DNA from: Pseudomonas cuatrocienegasensis
Lineage (GTDB): Bacteria; Pseudomonadota; Gammaproteobacteria; Pseudomonadales; Pseudomonadaceae
NCBI RefSeq assembly: GCF_900110925.1
Contig: NZ_FOFP01000027.1
Span: 1 to 41,154 of the forward strand
Direction: 5' to 3'
Length of the DNA: 41,154 bases
Shown here one piece after another: positions 1 to 6,393 of this stretch. The translations under genes were made by a program, and so were the position numbers. Every line of letters begins with the position of its first letter. Positions within the stretch are counted from its first letter, which is position 1. A model generated the notes under the pieces. It did no database searches. It was given only the letters and a program-made list of their open reading frames with translations, and was not told the DNA's origin.

Positions 1-275
1 AACCCCGAGAACTGGCGCAGAATGGTCGTCTCGTACAACGCCTCTTCCATCGCCGGATCGCTGTAGCCGAACCAGTTCTGCATCAGGTGAACTCGCAGCA
101 TCGCCATCAGCGGATAGGCTGGACGTCCGCCTTCACCCTTGGGGTAATGCGGGTCGATCAAGGCAATCAAACCCTTCCACGGCACAACCTGATCCATCTC
201 GATCAGGAACAATTCCTTGCGGGTCTGCTTGCGCTTGCCTGCGTACTCGGCGTCGGCAAAGGTCATCTGCTTCAT
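1..275 (-). CDS. IS5-family transposase, N-terminal part (cut by window edge)
   Basis: Reading the minus strand from an ATG at 275 gives 91 codons running off the window start. The protein begins MKQMTFADAEYAGKRKQ and continues with a block containing VVPWKGLIALIDPHYPKGEG and then PLMAMLRVHLMQNWFGYSDP, the hallmark N-terminal half of IS5-group DDE transposases (DUF772 region). The catalytic DDE residues would lie further left, outside the window. A second ATG at 266 is possible, but family members normally start at MKQM. The visible part is intact; whether the whole gene is functional cannot be judged from here. Confidence 0.9.
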   Translation of the reverse strand, partial: MKQMTFADAEYAGKRKQTRKELFLIEMDQVVPWKGLIALIDPHYPKGEGGRPAYPLMAMLRVHLMQNWFGYSDPAMEEALYETTILRQFSG

Positions 276-340
276 CGGAAAACTCGGCGGGTGGAATCCG
301 GGTATTTTGCCAAAATCAGGAAGTCTTCTTCAGAGTTTCC
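1..340 (-). mobile_element. IS5-family insertion sequence, one end visible
   Basis: The element that carries the transposase at 1-275 appears to end at 340. Read from the minus strand its terminus would be GGAAACTCTGAAGAAGAC. It is followed at 341-344 by CTAG, the kind of 4-bp target that IS5-group elements duplicate. The other end lies outside the window, so neither the terminal inverted repeat nor the duplication can be confirmed here. Confidence 0.6.
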
Positions 341-345
341 CTAGG

Positions 346-350
346 AATAT
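346..350. repeat. Target site duplication AATAT, left copy
   Basis: AATAT directly abuts the TG terminus of the IS21-type element and is repeated exactly at 5383-5387 after its CA terminus. Removing the element and one copy restores the continuous sequence CTAGGAATATAACCTAG. Confidence 0.8.
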
Positions 351-458
351 TGGCAACTCTCTCAACCCCCAGCCGATTAAGCAAAACACTTACGTAGTAT
401 TTGCTTCGAATTTCTATTACAGGCTTTGGGTATATGAAAAATTGATCCATGAAGCAAA

Positions 459-484
459 ATGTTTCGCGCTAAAGCGCGAAACAT
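459..484. repeat. Perfect 11-bp palindrome near the left end of the IS21-type element
   Basis: Arms ATGTTTCGCGC (459-469) and GCGCGAAACAT (474-484) are perfectly complementary around TAAA. The site can also be read as 10-bp arms around the 6-bp centre CTAAAG, close to the 11-6-11 layout of Xer/dif core sites. No T-run follows, so it is not an obvious terminator. A perfect 12-bp palindrome CTCCAGCTGGAG follows at 487-498. Since the element encodes a tyrosine recombinase, this is a candidate recombination site; that function is inference. The rest of 351-659 shows no convincing gene. Confidence 0.6.
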
Positions 485-659
485 ACCTCCAGCTGGAGAG
501 GCCCTTTATCCCTGCGGAGAAGGGAAGGGAATTTAGTCTCAGTATTTCAAATTTATGAGATTTTCTCTGGCAGCACGACGAACGGCGGGCATTTCTGCGG
601 TGGCATAAACTTCGTGAGGTGAGGTCACGCTCAATCACGAATGACTTGGGTATGCCGCG

Positions 660-965
660 ATGGATGATGCTGAGAAAGCAATTCTGATTGAAGAGTTCGC
701 CAAAAGCCTTGAGAGCGATTTGCTGGGTCGCTATGGCCCGGTGATGACTGGGGATGAGTTACTGCGTGCGTTGGGCTATCCGTCGCGCGAAGCCTTTCGA
801 CAATCGTTGGTACGCAACACGGTTGCAATTCCTCTGTTTGACCTCGAATACCGGCGCGGGAAATACGCGTTGGTGAAGGACGTTGCCCGTCATTTGACCG
901 AGCAGCGCTTCAGCGCCAAGTTCGGAGTTTCACTCAATCATGAGCAAGGAGGTGATTCCAGATGA
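660..965 (+). CDS. Small passenger protein of the IS21-type element, unknown function
   Basis: A 101-residue protein starting MDDAEKAILIEEFAKSLESD. Residues about 30-50 (ELLRALGYPSREAFRQSLVR) look like a helix-turn-helix or excisionase-like DNA-reading segment: a conserved GYPS-type turn between two helices, followed by a basic stretch (YRRGKYALVKDVARHL). This is a pattern judgement and no family is assigned. The start is chosen as the first ATG giving an uninterrupted frame; no strong ribosome site is seen. It lies inside the mobile element upstream of istA, and its last 26 bases overlap the next small reading frame. It could regulate transposition or recombination, but nothing proves that. 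Confidence 0.55.
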   Translation: MDDAEKAILIEEFAKSLESDLLGRYGPVMTGDELLRALGYPSREAFRQSLVRNTVAIPLFDLEYRRGKYALVKDVARHLTEQRFSAKFGVSLNHEQGGDSR

Positions 966-1008
966 GCTAGCCACTACGCGCGTAACCAACGCAGTGAGGC
1001 GCGGATAA
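940..1008 (+). CDS. 22-residue overlapping small reading frame
   Basis: ATG at 940 inside the end of the 660-965 gene opens a frame encoding MSKEVIPDELATTRVTNAVR plus two residues, ending TAA at 1006-1008. The overlap resembles translational coupling. It may be a genuine microprotein or the truncated start of a once longer gene; sequence alone cannot decide. Confidence 0.25.
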   Translation: MSKEVIPDELATTRVTNAVRRG

Positions 1009-1040
1009 GAAAAAGCCCCCGGGAGTGCAATCCCAGAGGC
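1009..1040 (-). terminator. Possible minus-strand rho-independent terminator
   Basis: On the minus strand GCCTCTGGGA (1040-1031) pairs with TCCCGGGGGC (1024-1015) over 10 bp including two G-U pairs, followed by TTTTTC. On the plus strand the same positions become mismatches, so it fits minus-strand transcription. No minus-strand gene is visible upstream; it may protect the element from transcription reading outward or serve an antisense RNA. Confidence 0.4.
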
Positions 1041-1083
1041 CCTTTCAGACAGTCGATTTCAGCCCGACTATCTTCAGTCTTAT

Positions 1084-1138
1084 CCCCGAAGCCCGGTCTG
1101 TCAAGACGAGAGCCAGTGTGCAGATTCTGGCTTCGGGG
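1084..1138. repeat. Long-range 10-bp inverted repeat upstream of istA
   Basis: CCCCGAAGCC at 1084-1093 is the exact reverse complement of GGCTTCGGGG at 1129-1138. A second nested pair, GCCAG and CTGGC (1112-1116, 1127-1131), lies inside. The pair sits 92 bp before the istA start and could fold in the leader RNA or bind a regulator of transposase expression. Confidence 0.45.
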
Positions 1139-1229
1139 CCTCTCTGTATCCTTTTTTCGATTGCGTCTAGCGATGCCGGCCCAGCTCGTCCTTTGAATAG
1201 CTGGATCCGACTTCGTGGAGGGTACAGCT

Positions 1230-2774
1230 ATGCAAGTTCAAACCTATCGCAAGGCGTTGCATCTCCACTGCTGCTCAGCAATGAGCCTGCGACAAATGGC
1301 CAAGATGGCGAGCGTTTCTATCAATACCGCTAGAAAGATTGTGTCCGTCGCGCAAGCCAACGAATGGGATTGGGCGACCATCCAAGACATGGATGATCGT
1401 CAGCTAAAAACCTGCTTTCACACGGTCAGGCAGCAGGAGAGTGGCAAGGTCATGCCGGACTGGGTGGCCATCCATCAACTCATGCAGGCCAAGCACCAGA
1501 CCTTGATCCAGCTCTGGGACGAGTACCGCAATCAGCTCAAGTCTGCGGCTTACTCGTACTCTCAGTTCACCTACTACTACCGCGAGTTCTTGAGCAAGAT
1601 CGATATCACTATGCGGCAGGTCCATTTCGCAGGTGACTGCGTATTTGTGGACTACGCCGGTCAGACCATTCCTTGGTTCGACGCCGTACAGGGCAAGCAG
1701 CATGAAGCTCAGCTCTTTGTCGGTGTGCTGGGCTGCTCCAATTACACCTTTGCTTGGGCCAGTGCCAGTCAAAAGCTGCATGACTGGATCGAAGCTCACA
1801 ACCAGATGTTCCGGTTCTTCGGTGGCGTGCCTGCGACAGTTATCCCGGACAACCTCAAATCGGCCGTAACCACGCCAGGCAATGACCCCGCCATCAACAA
1901 GACCTATCAGGAACAGGCCGAGCATTATGGTTGCGTGGTGGTGCCAGCTCGCGTTCGGAAGCCGCAGGACAAATCCAAAGCAGAACTGGGTGTGAAACTA
2001 GCCACGCAGTGGGTGACCGTGCCTCTTCGTCGCCAGCAGTTCTTCAGTTTGGAAGAGATCAACATTGCTTTGGCTGAGCTGCTGGAGAAATTGAATCGGC
2101 GTTCTTTCAAACGCCTGCCCGGTAATCGTTTCGAGCGATTCCAGGAGTTGGATAAGCCTGCGCTGAAACCGTTGCCGGCAGAGCCCTACGAGTACGGCGA
2201 ATGGATGGCAGCTCAGAAGGTTGGCCCGGACTATCACGTCTATGTGCTGAATCATGCGTACTCGGTGCCCTGGCGTTTGGTGGGGGAGCGGGTGGAGGCC
2301 CGGGTCAGCCCGTCGGCCATTTCCCTGTTCCACCTGAGCAAGCGAGTAGCCATTCACCCGCGCGACGACACGCCAGGGGCCGCGACGACTAACCCCAACC
2401 ATCGCCCAGAGGCTCACCAGGCCTATGCCTCGCGAACCGCTCACCATTACCTCGAATGGGCCTATGGCCTCGGTACTGCTACTTCAGAGGTCGTTCAGGC
2501 GCAATTTCATGGCAAGGCTGATTTCTCTATCTCTGGCAGTAAGGCCTGCCAGCAGTTGCAGCACCTGGCCAAGCACTACGGTAATACCAGGGTTGAGGCA
2601 GCTTGCGCACGGGCCTTGGCCATCCAATCCCCCACGATCAAGAGCCTACGTTCCATCCTGCTACACCGGCTGGATGAATTGCACCGCTCAGTGCATCCCG
2701 CAGCCACTTTGATTCCGCCACACGCCAATGTTCGCGGCTCCGATTACTACGCCGGGGAGAGCCGCCATGAATGA
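1230..2774 (+). CDS. istA: IS21-family transposase IstA
   Basis: DDE transposase of 514 residues that cuts and joins DNA ends together with the ATPase IstB. The N-terminus carries a helix-turn-helix (MSLRQMAKMASVSINTARKI) that would bind the element ends. The rve integrase core follows, with the first catalytic Asp in CVFVDYAGQT, the second in VIPDNLKSAV, and the Glu in KAELGVKLATQW downstream. The C-terminal domain contains the SVPWRLVGERVEARVSP stretch typical of IS21 transposases. The start is placed at ATG 1230 because GGAGGG at 1217-1222 is spaced correctly; an in-frame GTG at 1215 is too close to it. The stop overlaps the istB start by 8 bases, the usual IS21 coupling. No frameshift is seen, so it is probably active. 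Confidence 0.95.
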   Translation: MQVQTYRKALHLHCCSAMSLRQMAKMASVSINTARKIVSVAQANEWDWATIQDMDDRQLKTCFHTVRQQESGKVMPDWVAIHQLMQAKHQTLIQLWDEYRNQLKSAAYSYSQFTYYYREFLSKIDITMRQVHFAGDCVFVDYAGQTIPWFDAVQGKQHEAQLFVGVLGCSNYTFAWASASQKLHDWIEAHNQMFRFFGGVPATVIPDNLKSAVTTPGNDPAINKTYQEQAEHYGCVVVPARVRKPQDKSKAELGVKLATQWVTVPLRRQQFFSLEEINIALAELLEKLNRRSFKRLPGNRFERFQELDKPALKPLPAEPYEYGEWMAAQKVGPDYHVYVLNHAYSVPWRLVGERVEARVSPSAISLFHLSKRVAIHPRDDTPGAATTNPNHRPEAHQAYASRTAHHYLEWAYGLGTATSEVVQAQFHGKADFSISGSKACQQLQHLAKHYGNTRVEAACARALAIQSPTIKSLRSILLHRLDELHRSVHPAATLIPPHANVRGSDYYAGESRHE

Positions 2775-3504
2775 GCAGCAAACAATCGAGCAGCTCCATG
2801 GGCTGAAGTTGTTTGGCATGGCAAACGCCATGGCTTCACAGCTGGAGAGTCCCAGTACTCAGAGTCTGCCATTCAGCGATCGAGTTGCACTGCTGGTCGA
2901 GGCCGAGTGCCACGACCGCGACAATCGTCGTCAGCGGCGATTGATGGCGCAGGCAAAGTTGAAGATGCGCAATGCCTGCCTGGAGGATATCGACTACAGG
3001 CCACGGCGTGGCTTGGACAAGCCTCAGCTGCTATCGCTGGGGCAATGTCAGTGGATAGAGCGCCATCAACACCTGCTCATCAGCGGGCCTACGGGCGTCG
3101 GTAAAACCTGGTTGGCGTGCGCATTTGGCATGCAAGCGATTCGCCGCGGCTGCTCCGTCGCCTATCACCGCGTCAGCCGATTGCTGGAGGAAACCGAAAT
3201 TGCCCGGGCTGACGGCTCTCTTGCCGGCTTCCGCAGCAAGCTCGCGAAATGCCACTTGCTGATCCTCGATGATTGGGGCATGTCACCGCTCACCGATATC
3301 GGCCGACAGGATCTCCTGGAGTTCGTCGATGACCGGACGGGGGCCGGTGCCATCCTGATCGCCTCCCAGCTGCCGGTGGCCAAGTGGTACGAGTACATCA
3401 ACGAGCCGACGCTAGCAGATGCCATTTTGGATCGCATCGTGCACCGGGCGCACAAGATCGAGATGCGCGGCGACTCTAATGCGCAAGAAGCTCGGTCTCG
3501 ATGA
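2767..3504 (+). CDS. istB: IS21-family helper ATPase IstB
   Basis: AAA+ ATPase of 245 residues related to DnaC, acting as target-selecting partner of IstA. Visible motifs are an N-terminal helical region (EQLHGLKLFGMANAMASQLE), Walker A GPTGVGKTWLA near residue 105, and Walker B LLILDDWGMSPL near residue 165, followed by the IASQLPVAKWYEYI and DRIVHRAHKIEM segments characteristic of IstB. The length is normal. ATG 2767 lies inside the end of istA (ATGAATGA overlap). The next gene starts 15 bases after the stop, so the passenger genes are probably expressed from the same transcript. Confidence 0.95.
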   Translation: MNEQQTIEQLHGLKLFGMANAMASQLESPSTQSLPFSDRVALLVEAECHDRDNRRQRRLMAQAKLKMRNACLEDIDYRPRRGLDKPQLLSLGQCQWIERHQHLLISGPTGVGKTWLACAFGMQAIRRGCSVAYHRVSRLLEETEIARADGSLAGFRSKLAKCHLLILDDWGMSPLTDIGRQDLLEFVDDRTGAGAILIASQLPVAKWYEYINEPTLADAILDRIVHRAHKIEMRGDSNAQEARSR

Positions 3505-3519
3505 TGGGGAGGGCTAGCC

Positions 3520-4374
3520 ATGTACGAACCCCATCAAACTCAGGACCAGGATGTAGTGATCCATCAACCGATCGTTCGCTGTAACTACAACGACGGCATG
3601 GCTGATGGTCTGGTGATTGGCCAGGTGGTCGGCTACTACACCGAGACCTTACGCAGCCATGCCAAGGCTCAGGCCTTTTTGCAGCACAGAGGTCTTTGCC
3701 ATGCAGATCTGCTGACTCAGTTCCGTCTGGGTTTTGCGGATCGCTCATTGGGTTTGCAGCTACACAAGCTGGATTACCTTCAGGAGGAAACAGTCCGAGG
3801 TGCGCTGCAGCGTGTCGGTCTACTGAAGGTGTCAGGACATGAGCTGTTTCGTGGCGCGCTAGTGTTTCCAATGTTCGATCAGGACGGGCAGGTACTGGGT
3901 GGCTATGGGCGTCGGATCACGCCCAAGCTGGCGGCCCATTCGGCCTACCACGTCCACTGGCACCTTGAGCAAGCTGGTTTCTTCAACCAGAAGGTGCTGT
4001 TCGAATTCCCTGAGCTGATTCTCTGCAAAAGCCCAATCGAAGCACTGACCTGGTGGTGCCATGGATACCGCAACGTGGTTGCCATCCTGGGGTTCGCAGG
4101 GTTTGACGATGAGCACCTGAGCATCCTGCAGAGCAGCCTGGTCAGGCTGGTGTATCTCGCCTTTGGTTCGTCCCGGCCTGAGCTTGATGAGGCTAGGCGA
4201 ATTGCCCACCTGCTTACTCACAACGACATCGAGGTGCGCTTCGTTCTATTTCCGCAGGGCGCAGATAGCAACGCTTTTGTCCTTACGGTTAGCGACCCCG
4301 CCAAAGAGCTCTCACTCCTGCTGAGGGAGTCATTGGTGTTTCCGAAGAAAATGGGAGGTGAATATGACCAGTGA
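3520..4374 (+). CDS. DnaG/Toprim-like protein with degenerate acidic motifs (element passenger)
   Basis: A 284-residue protein resembling the catalytic core of bacterial DNA primase. Residues about 46-75 (KAQAFLQHRGL, LLTQFRLGFAD) and 105-131 (HELFRGALVFPMFDQDGQVLGGYGRR) match the primase N-terminal core; 166-191 (LILCKSPIEALTWW, NVVAILG) and 211-232 match the two Toprim strands. In active primases these read roughly EGYFD and FDxDxAG. Here the first Glu position is Lys170, and the second motif is FGSSRPE with no paired Asp, so metal-dependent catalysis looks lost. No zinc-binding or helicase-binding domain is present. GGGAGGG precedes the ATG. Its end overlaps the recombinase start by 11 bases, suggesting a joint role, perhaps as a DNA-binding accessory factor; that role is inference. 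Confidence 0.75.
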   Translation: MYEPHQTQDQDVVIHQPIVRCNYNDGMADGLVIGQVVGYYTETLRSHAKAQAFLQHRGLCHADLLTQFRLGFADRSLGLQLHKLDYLQEETVRGALQRVGLLKVSGHELFRGALVFPMFDQDGQVLGGYGRRITPKLAAHSAYHVHWHLEQAGFFNQKVLFEFPELILCKSPIEALTWWCHGYRNVVAILGFAGFDDEHLSILQSSLVRLVYLAFGSSRPELDEARRIAHLLTHNDIEVRFVLFPQGADSNAFVLTVSDPAKELSLLLRESLVFPKKMGGEYDQ

Positions 4375-5362
4375 AACTTATCCAACCACCCTGTCCGCGT
4401 GTGTGAGCTTCTACGTGGATGACTGCTTGGCTCGCGGTCAAAGCGATGCGACCGCATATGCCAAGACGACAGTGCTGAAAATGTTTGTGCTCTGGTGCGA
4501 GCCTCAGGGTATCAACGATGTTTCGCAGGTTGATCTGGATCTGTTGGAGCGCTATCGCAAACACCTGTATCGCTATCGCAAGGCGCGCGACCACGAGCCC
4601 TTGGAGCTTGCAACACAGCGTATGCGGTTAATGGCCGTGACAGGCCTGCTCAAGCGATTGCACTACTTCGGCATTGTGCCATCGGATTTCTACTCCAGAT
4701 TTCCGTTGCCCAGGGCTCCTCGCCAGATACCCAAGCAGATCCCCGACGAAGATGAGATTGCTCCGATTCTGCATCAGACGACCACGAAGGGTCGGATGGG
4801 ATTGAGGGATCGAGCGATCTTGGAGGTTTACTACGCCACAGGAATACGCCGAGCAGAACTGGCCGGGTTGGATATCCGAGATGTGGATTTCAAGCAGAAG
4901 ATCGTTACCGTGCGCAAAGGGAAAGGCGGCCTGGATCGGCGTGTTCCCATTGCACAGCAGTCACTCGACCGGGTTGAGCAGTATCTGAATGAGGTTCGAG
5001 GCAGCCTGGCGACAATGGCCAGCGGCGAAGCGCTCTTTCTGGGCATATCCGGCAAGCGCATCCAGAAAAGTAAGCTAACGACGCTTGTTGGTAGGTACAT
5101 CCGGCGTTCCGGGATCGGTAAAAGCGGCTCCTGCCATGCCCTTCGCCATGCAACAGCGACACACATGCTGCGCAATGGGGCGGACATCCGTTATGTGCAG
5201 GAGATGCTGGGACACCAGTGCATCGAAAGCACCCAGATCTACACCCATGTGACCATCACTGATCTGCAAGGTGTGTATAGCAAAACGCACCCCGCAGCCC
5301 AGAGCTCCGGCCCAGGAAAGCTGCTTGAGGAGGCCCGTAGAACTCAGAAAGCTCTACCCTGA
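4364..5362 (+). CDS. Tyrosine recombinase/integrase carried by the IS21-type element
   Basis: XerC/XerD-type site-specific recombinase of 332 residues. An N-terminal SAM-like core-binding domain (about 10-110) precedes a catalytic domain with the full active-site set: Arg162 in ATGIRRAEL, Lys in VRKGKGG, His258 and Arg261 in CHALRHATATHM, His284 in EMLGHQ and nucleophile Tyr293 in STQIYTHV. ATG 4364 is preferred over an in-frame GTG at 4358 because GGGAGG at 4353-4358 precedes it. The gene overlaps the Toprim-like gene and ends 20 bases before the right terminus of the element. By analogy with resolvases of large transposons (TnpI, TnpS) it may resolve cointegrates or circles; alternatively it is an integrase captured from another element. 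Confidence 0.9.
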   Translation: MTSETYPTTLSACVSFYVDDCLARGQSDATAYAKTTVLKMFVLWCEPQGINDVSQVDLDLLERYRKHLYRYRKARDHEPLELATQRMRLMAVTGLLKRLHYFGIVPSDFYSRFPLPRAPRQIPKQIPDEDEIAPILHQTTTKGRMGLRDRAILEVYYATGIRRAELAGLDIRDVDFKQKIVTVRKGKGGLDRRVPIAQQSLDRVEQYLNEVRGSLATMASGEALFLGISGKRIQKSKLTTLVGRYIRRSGIGKSGSCHALRHATATHMLRNGADIRYVQEMLGHQCIESTQIYTHVTITDLQGVYSKTHPAAQSSGPGKLLEEARRTQKALP

Positions 5363-5382
5363 GGCGATTAACCAAGTTGCCA

Positions 5383-5387
5383 AATAT
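5383..5387. repeat. Target site duplication AATAT, right copy
   Basis: Right-hand partner of the 346-350 repeat. It ends one base before the first half-site of the MqsA-type operator at 5388, so the insertion left that operator whole. Confidence 0.8.
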
Positions 5388-5400
5388 AACCTAGTAGGTT
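5388..5400. promoter_or_regulatory. MqsA-type operator upstream of mqsR
   Basis: AACCT AGT AGGTT is a perfect palindrome with a 3-bp spacer, matching the AACCT-N-AGGTT sites that MqsA binds to repress its own operon. It ends 12 bases before the mqsR ATG and overlaps a plausible -10 box TATAAC (5385-5390), consistent with repression by promoter occlusion. A degenerate half-match, AACCAAGTT at 5370-5378, lies within the mobile element end and is probably coincidental. Confidence 0.75.
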
Positions 5401-5412
5401 AGCGTGACGTAT

Positions 5413-5709
5413 ATGGAAAAAAGGACCCCACACTGCAAGCTGTCAGTCGTGAAAGCCTTGGTCGAAGCAAGGAAAGTGCGCTCAACCATGTCCGCCCTGG
5501 CTGGCGGGGCGGCGTTGGGGTTCGACTTTGAGGGGATCATCGGCGTTGTCATGGCGCTGGTCCCGGCAGACTTCTACAAAAGCATGACCACGCACGCCGA
5601 TCATACGGTCTGGCAGGACGTGTACCGGACTAACACGGAGGCCGGAGAGGTCTATCTGAAACTCACGGTCATTGATGATGTGCTCATCGTGTCCTTCAAG
5701 GAGCTATGA
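5413..5709 (+). CDS. mqsR: Type II toxin MqsR, mRNA interferase
   Basis: A 98-residue RelE-fold toxin that cleaves mRNA mainly at GCU/GCA sites. It starts MEKRTPHCKLSVVKALVEA, matching the known family N-terminus, and keeps the residues known to matter in the E. coli enzyme at the same numbers: Lys56 in DFYKSMT, Gln68 in VWQDVY, Tyr81 in VYLKLTV and Lys96 in SFKEL. ATG 5413 is chosen over an upstream GTG at 5404 because the family starts at MEKRTPH. Its end is next to mqsA with an AAGGAG ribosome site inside its own last codons. It lies directly downstream of the IS21-type element. Confidence 0.95.
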   Translation: MEKRTPHCKLSVVKALVEARKVRSTMSALAGGAALGFDFEGIIGVVMALVPADFYKSMTTHADHTVWQDVYRTNTEAGEVYLKLTVIDDVLIVSFKEL

Positions 5710-5711
5710 AC

Positions 5712-6113
5712 ATGAAATGTCCATCTTGCGCAGCGGCGGAACTGGTGCATGACACCCGTGATATGCCGTACACCTACAAGAGCGAATCGACCTCCATTCC
5801 GGCAGTAACCGGCGACTTCTGCCCGGCCTGTGGCGAAGTGGTTCTTGATGCAGGCGAGTCGGCCCGCGTCAGCACGGCGATGCTGGGATTTAACAAGCAG
5901 GTGAATGCTTCGATTGTCGATCCGGGCTTTATCACCAGCGTCCGCAAGAAGCTCGCCCTTGACCAGCGCGAAGCGGCCGAGATTTTCGGCGGTGGCGTCA
6001 ATGCGTTCTCGCGCTACGAGAACGGTAAAACCAAGCCGCCGCTGGCTCTGGTGAAATTGCTCAAGGTGCTTGATCGCCACCCTGAGCTACTGAACGAAGT
6101 CAGGACTGCATAG
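5712..6113 (+). CDS. mqsA: Antitoxin MqsA, zinc and HTH repressor
   Basis: A 133-residue antitoxin that neutralises MqsR with its zinc-binding N-terminal domain and represses the operon with a C-terminal HTH. Zinc ligands Cys3, Cys6, Cys37 and Cys40 are all present (MKCPSC and FCPACGE). The C-terminal XRE-type domain shows KKLALDQREAAEIFGGGVNA followed by FSRYENGKTKPP, and the protein ends in HPELLNEVR as in E. coli. ATG 5712 is preferred over ATG 5706 because AAGGAG at 5698-5703 is 8 bases away and it reproduces the family start MKCP. The reading frame is complete, so the pair is probably functional. Confidence 0.95.
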   Translation: MKCPSCAAAELVHDTRDMPYTYKSESTSIPAVTGDFCPACGEVVLDAGESARVSTAMLGFNKQVNASIVDPGFITSVRKKLALDQREAAEIFGGGVNAFSRYENGKTKPPLALVKLLKVLDRHPELLNEVRTA

Positions 6114-6393
6114 CCCCACATGTCTGGTGAAGTCCACGCCTTGGCGTATGGATTTGTCTTTTGAGAGCGCTGATGAGTTTTGAGCAGCGCGAGCACTGGA
6201 GGGCGTGCTGGGAGGGCAGAAAAAACTAACCCCCTGGTGCGCAGTACGGGACGAGTCCCGCCCGAGGCGTGGGGGTTATTCTTGGTGCCAAGGCTAATGG
6301 CGATGGATTGTGCAGTCAACCTTATGGCGGTGCCGGCGGTCAGTTGCGGCCCTGTTGGCGGGAGAGCAGAGGCAGTGTGACCAGGGGTGTTAA
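6114..6393. other. Intergenic remnant region with a structured inverted repeat
   Basis: No convincing full gene. A short frame at 6173-6229 encodes MSFEQREHWRACWEGRKN, which resembles the N-terminus of small IS66-associated proteins and may be a transposon scrap (weak). TAACCCCC (6227-6234) pairs with GGGGGTTA (6271-6278), with an inner hairpin CGGGACGAGTCCCG (6247-6260). On the minus strand the large stem is followed by GTTTTTTC, so it could terminate leftward transcription. Confidence 0.4.

Larger units (their letters stand above)
351..5382 (+). mobile_element. IS21-type transposable element with passenger genes (5,032 bp)
   Basis: The left end at 351 reads TGGCAACT and the right end at 5375-5382 reads AGTTGCCA, an exact 8-bp terminal inverted repeat with the TG...CA termini of IS21 elements. 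Beyond 8 bp the ends match only in part. Five bases, AATAT, flank both ends (346-350 and 5383-5387), a length allowed for IS21 target duplications. Inside are two small genes, istA, istB, a Toprim-like gene and a tyrosine recombinase, the last five in overlapping or closely spaced order on the plus strand. Ordinary IS21 elements are about 2-2.6 kb with only istA and istB, so this one is about twice as large. The boundaries come from the repeats alone and were not compared with a database. Confidence 0.85.

Noticed and set aside
217..558. 113-codon plus-strand frame crossing the IS5 end and the IS21 end
   Set aside because: It spans a mobile-element junction and is antisense to the IS5 transposase, so it cannot be an old gene.
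5370..5378. Second MqsA operator AACCAAGTT
   Set aside because: It lacks full half-sites and lies inside the IS21-type element's conserved end.
6227..6278. Integron attC site
   Set aside because: The arms do not fit the RYYYAAC/GTTRRRY core pattern and no integron cassette order is present.
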